Positions 60,973 through 64,000 of a stretch of 64,000 bases of DNA are shown piece after piece. The position numbers were made by a program, and so were the translations under genes. The notes under the pieces are model-generated. The model ran no database searches, had not been told where the DNA came from, and saw only the letters and a program-made list of their open reading frames with translations. The stretch covers positions 310,001-374,000 of the forward strand of contig NZ_FNFQ01000003.1 in NCBI RefSeq assembly GCF_900101175.1, read 5' to 3'. Within the stretch, counting starts at the first letter, position 1; each line of letters starts with the position of its first letter. Source of the stretch: Stenotrophomonas pavanii. Lineage in GTDB: Bacteria; Pseudomonadota; Gammaproteobacteria; Xanthomonadales; Xanthomonadaceae.

Positions 60973-61800
60973 TCAGCCGTGCAGCAGCTTCAACACCGAC
61001 GTGGTCGGCTTGGCCAGGTTCAAGGTGTAGAAGTGCAGGCCCGGCGCGCCGCCCTCGACCAAGCGTTGGCACAGCCTGGCCACCACTTCGGTACCGAACG
61101 CGCGCACCGATTCGGCGTCATCGCCATAGGCCTGCATCTTGCGGCTGATCCAGCGCGGAATTTCCGCACCGCACTGTTCGGAAAAGCGGCGCAGCTGGCT
61201 GAAGTTGGCGATCGGCATGATGCCGGGCGTGATCGGCACCTGCACGCCGAGCCGGCGCACGGCATCGACGAAATGGAAATACGCATCCGGGTTGTAGAAG
61301 TACTGGGTGATCGCCGCGTCGGCGCCGGCATCGATCTTGGCCTTGAAGTGCTTCAGGTCGGCCAGTGCATCGGAGGCCTGTGGGTGGGTCTCCGGGTAGG
61401 CGCCGACCTCGATGCGGAAGGCGTCCCCGTGTTCGGCGCGGATGAACTCGATCAGCTCGGCGGCATAGCGCATGTCGCCGGGGAAGCCCATGCCGGAGGG
61501 CAGGTCGCCACGCAGCGCGACCAGGCGATGGCAGCCGATGGCGCGGTACAGCTTGAGCAGTTCGCGGATTTCCTGGCGGGTGCCGCCGACACAGGACAGA
61601 TGCGGTGCCGCCTCGAAGCCGTGGTGCTGGTTGAGGTGGCGCACGGTCTCGGAGGTGTAGCTGAGGGTCGAGCCACCGGCACCGAAGGTACAGGACACGT
61701 ACTCGGGGCTGTAGTCCTTCAGCCTGGCCGCGGCGCGGTCCAGCTGGCTGCGCTGTTCGTCGGTCTTGGGCGGATAGAACTCGAAGCTGATGGCGGTCAT
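60973..61800 (-). CDS. metF: 5,10-methylenetetrahydrofolate reductase
   Basis: FAD enzyme that makes 5-methyl-tetrahydrofolate for methionine synthesis. The protein has 275 residues, a little shorter than the E. coli enzyme. The TIM-barrel motifs are ISFEFYPPKT at the N terminus, CTFGAGGSTL, LVALRGDLPSG, the GAYPETHPQA segment, ITQYFYNPDAYF and TPGIMPIANF. It has its own promoter between 61801 and the divergent hydrolase gene. No SAH or SAM riboswitch consensus was seen upstream. Confidence 0.96.
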   Translation of the reverse strand: MTAISFEFYPPKTDEQRSQLDRAAARLKDYSPEYVSCTFGAGGSTLSYTSETVRHLNQHHGFEAAPHLSCVGGTRQEIRELLKLYRAIGCHRLVALRGDLPSGMGFPGDMRYAAELIEFIRAEHGDAFRIEVGAYPETHPQASDALADLKHFKAKIDAGADAAITQYFYNPDAYFHFVDAVRRLGVQVPITPGIMPIANFSQLRRFSEQCGAEIPRWISRKMQAYGDDAESVRAFGTEVVARLCQRLVEGGAPGLHFYTLNLAKPTTSVLKLLHG

Positions 61801-62003
61801 GGCACGGGCGGCGGCGGCGGGTGCGGATCAGTATATCGCTTCATCAAGATGGATGTGCGATTGCGGTGTGAGGGCGGCTCGTCCGGGGTACGCGACCGTT
61901 CGCGGCGGCGACCGGCCGTTGCTCCGGAATCGCAACCGGCGGCCCCGCGCCGGCGCCACGCTGTTCCCATCCCGGCAGCACCCACCCGACGAAGGAGCAG
62001 ACG

Positions 62004-62930
62004 ATGAAGATCTTGCTGGCACTCTGGTACGCAATGAACGCCCTGGCCCGGCTGGCGATGATCGGCATGGCGATGGCCGTGCTGGGCTCCGGTTCCGCAC
62101 ATGCCGCCACCGGCGCGAGCGCTGGCAAGGTGCAGGTCGAGGTGGTCGGCAAGGGCCGCCCGCTGCTGATGATCCCCGGTCTCAACAGCAGCGCAGAGGT
62201 CTGGCGCGGGACCTGCCGGGCCCTCAAGGATGTGCAGTGCCACCTGGTGCAGCTGCCGGGGTTTGCCGGCGCCGCGCCGGCAGACCCGCGGCCGGCGGAT
62301 TTCCTTCCGGCCATGCGCGACCAGCTGCTGGCCTATGTGCATGACCAGAAGCTGGACCATCCGGCGGTGATCGGCCACAGCCTGGGGGGCCTGTTGGGCC
62401 TGCAGATGGCGCAGGCCGAGCCGAAGACGGTCGGTGCGCTGATGGTGGTCGATGCCTTGCCGTTCCTGCCTGCGGCACGCGACCCGCAGGCCACGGCGGC
62501 CAGCGTACGGCCCATGGCCGACCGGCTGCGCAGCGGCATGCTCGCCGCCGACGCCGCGCAATGGCAGGCGCAGCTGAAGGCCGGCCTGCCGGGCCTGACC
62601 CGCGATACGCAGCGCCAGGCCGAACTGGGTCGTTGGGGCGACGCCAGTGATCGCCAGACCACGGCCGATGCCATGCATGCGGTGATGACCACCGACCTGC
62701 GCGACAGCATCGCCTCGATCACCGCACCGACGCTGGTGCTGGGCAGCTGGGCCGGCTACCAGCCGATGGGTGGCACCGAGGACAGCACGCGTGCGGTGTT
62801 CCAGGCGCAGTACGCGAAGCTTCAGGGCGTGCAGATCGCGATGAGCGCGCAGGGCTTCCACTTCCTGATGTGGGATGATCCGCGCTGGCTGCACGGGCAG
62901 GTGCAGGCCTTCCTCGACCGCCACCCCTGA
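62004..62930 (+). CDS. Exported alpha/beta hydrolase
   Basis: Protein of 308 residues with a signal peptide (MKILLALWYAMNALARLAMI, cleaved after the AHA near residue 34). The alpha/beta-hydrolase core has the oxyanion loop MIPGLNSSAEVW, the nucleophile elbow GHSLGG near residue 123, and the catalytic His in QGFHFLMWDDPRWL near the end. The acid residue of the triad is less certain. Probably periplasmic. The substrate is unknown, and esterase, thioesterase or epoxide-hydrolase-like activity are all possible. Confidence 0.88.
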   Translation: MKILLALWYAMNALARLAMIGMAMAVLGSGSAHAATGASAGKVQVEVVGKGRPLLMIPGLNSSAEVWRGTCRALKDVQCHLVQLPGFAGAAPADPRPADFLPAMRDQLLAYVHDQKLDHPAVIGHSLGGLLGLQMAQAEPKTVGALMVVDALPFLPAARDPQATAASVRPMADRLRSGMLAADAAQWQAQLKAGLPGLTRDTQRQAELGRWGDASDRQTTADAMHAVMTTDLRDSIASITAPTLVLGSWAGYQPMGGTEDSTRAVFQAQYAKLQGVQIAMSAQGFHFLMWDDPRWLHGQVQAFLDRHP

Positions 62931-62948
62931 GTTTCACCACGCCTCGGA

Positions 62949-64000
62949 ATGGACATGCCGGCTTCCTCCTCGACGGTACGCTTCTGGCTGCTCAATGCAT
63001 TGGTATGGGCGCTTTATGGCGCCGCGGGACTTGGCTTGCGGCATGCCTACCTCGCCGACGCCGGAAGTGCGGGTGCATTGATCACGGTCGGCCTGGCGCT
63101 GACCCTGTTCGCGTGCAGCGGCGGCATCCGCGCCCTGGCCCTGCGCGCCGGCTGGTGGTCGCGCGGGACCGCCGGGTTGCTGCTGCGACTGGCGCTGTCG
63201 GTGGGCGTAGGCGCTGCGTTGGCACAGTTGCTGGTGAACATCGCGTTGCACGCAGCGCTGGCCTGGGGATGGGTGGACATCGGTCGCCAGGTGGCCGACT
63301 TCAGCCCCAAGGCGCTGCTGCTCTACTGGTACACCACCGCGGTGATGCTGGCACTGTGGACCGCGCTCTGGGCAAGCCTGCACAGCCTTCGCCGCGTACG
63401 CGGCGCCGAACTGGCACGCCTGCGCGCCGAAGCCGAACGCAGTGCGCTGGAACGTGACGCGCTGCGTGCGCGGCTCAATCCGCACTTCATGTTCAATGCG
63501 CTGAACAACCTGCGCGCGCTGATCCTGGAAGATCCCGAGCGTGCGCGCGACATGGTCACGCGGCTGTCGCGCACGCTGCGCCAAGCGCTGGCGCACAACC
63601 GCAGTGAGCAGGTGACGTTGGCCGAGGAACTGGCGGTGGTCGACGATTACCTGGCCATCGAGGCGGTCCATTTCGAACAGCGCCTGCAGGTGCGGCAGCA
63701 GATCGATGCCGATGCCACGCAGGCGCAGCTGCCGGCGATGGCGTTGCAGTTGCTGGTGGAGAACGCGATCAAGCACGGTATCGCCAGCCACCCCGGCGGC
63801 GGCGAGGTACAGATCCGCGCCACGCTGGACAATGACGTGCTGCGGTTGCAGGTGGAGAACCCACGTGCAACCGGCAGCGAACCCACCCATGGCCATGGCG
63901 TCGGCCTGGCCTACCTGCATGCGCAGTTGGGCACGCGTGGCCGATTCGTGCTGCAGCCGGTCGGCGACCGCATGCAGGCCCTGCTGGAGATTCCACAATG
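62949..64000 (+). CDS. Sensor histidine kinase, LytS/AlgZ type (stop codon completed outside window)
   Basis: Kinase of about 350 residues starting at ATG 62949 (MDMPASSSTVRFWLLNALVW; an ATG at 62955 is also in frame). Four membrane segments at about residues 10-140, then a coiled coil (RLRAEAERSALERDALRARL) and a His_kinase domain of the LytS class with the phospho-His motif RLNPHFMFNALNNL, followed by an HATPase with LLVENAIKHGIA. The frame reaches the last two bases (TG), so the next base must be A for a TGA stop, giving an ATGA overlap with a following gene, probably its LytTR response regulator. It follows the hydrolase by 18 bases. Confidence 0.9.
   Translation, partial: MDMPASSSTVRFWLLNALVWALYGAAGLGLRHAYLADAGSAGALITVGLALTLFACSGGIRALALRAGWWSRGTAGLLLRLALSVGVGAALAQLLVNIALHAALAWGWVDIGRQVADFSPKALLLYWYTTAVMLALWTALWASLHSLRRVRGAELARLRAEAERSALERDALRARLNPHFMFNALNNLRALILEDPERARDMVTRLSRTLRQALAHNRSEQVTLAEELAVVDDYLAIEAVHFEQRLQVRQQIDADATQAQLPAMALQLLVENAIKHGIASHPGGGEVQIRATLDNDVLRLQVENPRATGSEPTHGHGVGLAYLHAQLGTRGRFVLQPVGDRMQALLEIPQ

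Noticed and set aside
61801..62003. SAH or SAM riboswitch upstream of metF
   Set aside because: No consensus core was found on the minus strand before metF. The divergent gap is short and GC-rich without the expected stems.
1..64000. tRNA genes, rRNA genes, insertion sequences or a replication origin
   Set aside because: No cloverleaf, rRNA segment, transposase frame or DnaA box cluster was recognised while reading both strands.

Overview
The window is high-GC, densely coded chromosomal DNA that looks like Stenotrophomonas, most likely the S. maltophilia complex (Xanthomonadaceae). Three things point there: many GTAG-bounded palindromes of the SMAG type in intergenic gaps, the dcw cluster arrangement with no murD between mraY and ftsW, and an Ax21/OmpW-like small outer-membrane barrel. 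No tRNA, rRNA, integrase, insertion sequence or CRISPR array was seen. The only stable RNA gene recognised is RNase P RNA.

Region 1 (1-12.1 kb) is housekeeping metabolism: the 3' part of glyA, a tandem triplet of small paralogous membrane proteins all starting MDER, nrdR, and the riboflavin genes ribD, ribE, ribBA and ribH followed by nusB and thiL. An FMN riboswitch precedes ribE. A block of minus-strand exported-protein genes (4.1-7.7 kb), including three members of one unnamed family and an outer-membrane barrel, sits between ribD and the riboswitch and splits the riboflavin cluster. The GTP cyclohydrolase II half of the RibBA protein has lost its zinc cysteines.

Region 2 (12.2-30.4 kb) is accessory and surface-related. 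It holds a DUF805 membrane protein, a chaperone-usher fimbrial cluster arranged divergently, a small gene behind an unusually structured leader, a hypervariable stretch of short tandem repeats, two divergent paralogous autotransporters with repeat linkers, an acyltransferase-3/SGNH protein, a GlcD-type FAD oxidase and a membrane-bound hydrolase.

Region 3 (30.4-37.3 kb) carries yraN and lpoA diverging from rsmI, then an AbiE toxin-antitoxin pair inserted next to rnpB, a DM13 protein and an NRDE protein.

Region 4 (37.5-59.2 kb) is the division and cell-wall cluster mraZ-rsmH-ftsL-ftsI-murE-murF-mraY-ftsW-murG-murC-ddlB-ftsQ-ftsA-ftsZ-lpxC, mostly with overlapping start and stop codons. It is followed by a DUF721 gene, an M23 peptidase and secA. 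Five G-rich boxes on an exact 10-bp period overlap the mraZ promoter and look like the MraZ operator.

Region 5 (59.2-64 kb) has a Nudix-ThiE fusion, a DUF4124 protein, metF, an alpha/beta hydrolase and a LytS/AlgZ-type histidine kinase that runs to the last base of the window.

Two families of short palindromes punctuate the whole window. One is SMAG-like (GTAG...CTAC). The other has conserved GGGGTC and CTCTGACCCC arms around an inner stem that covaries between copies. At least three copies lie inside open reading frames.
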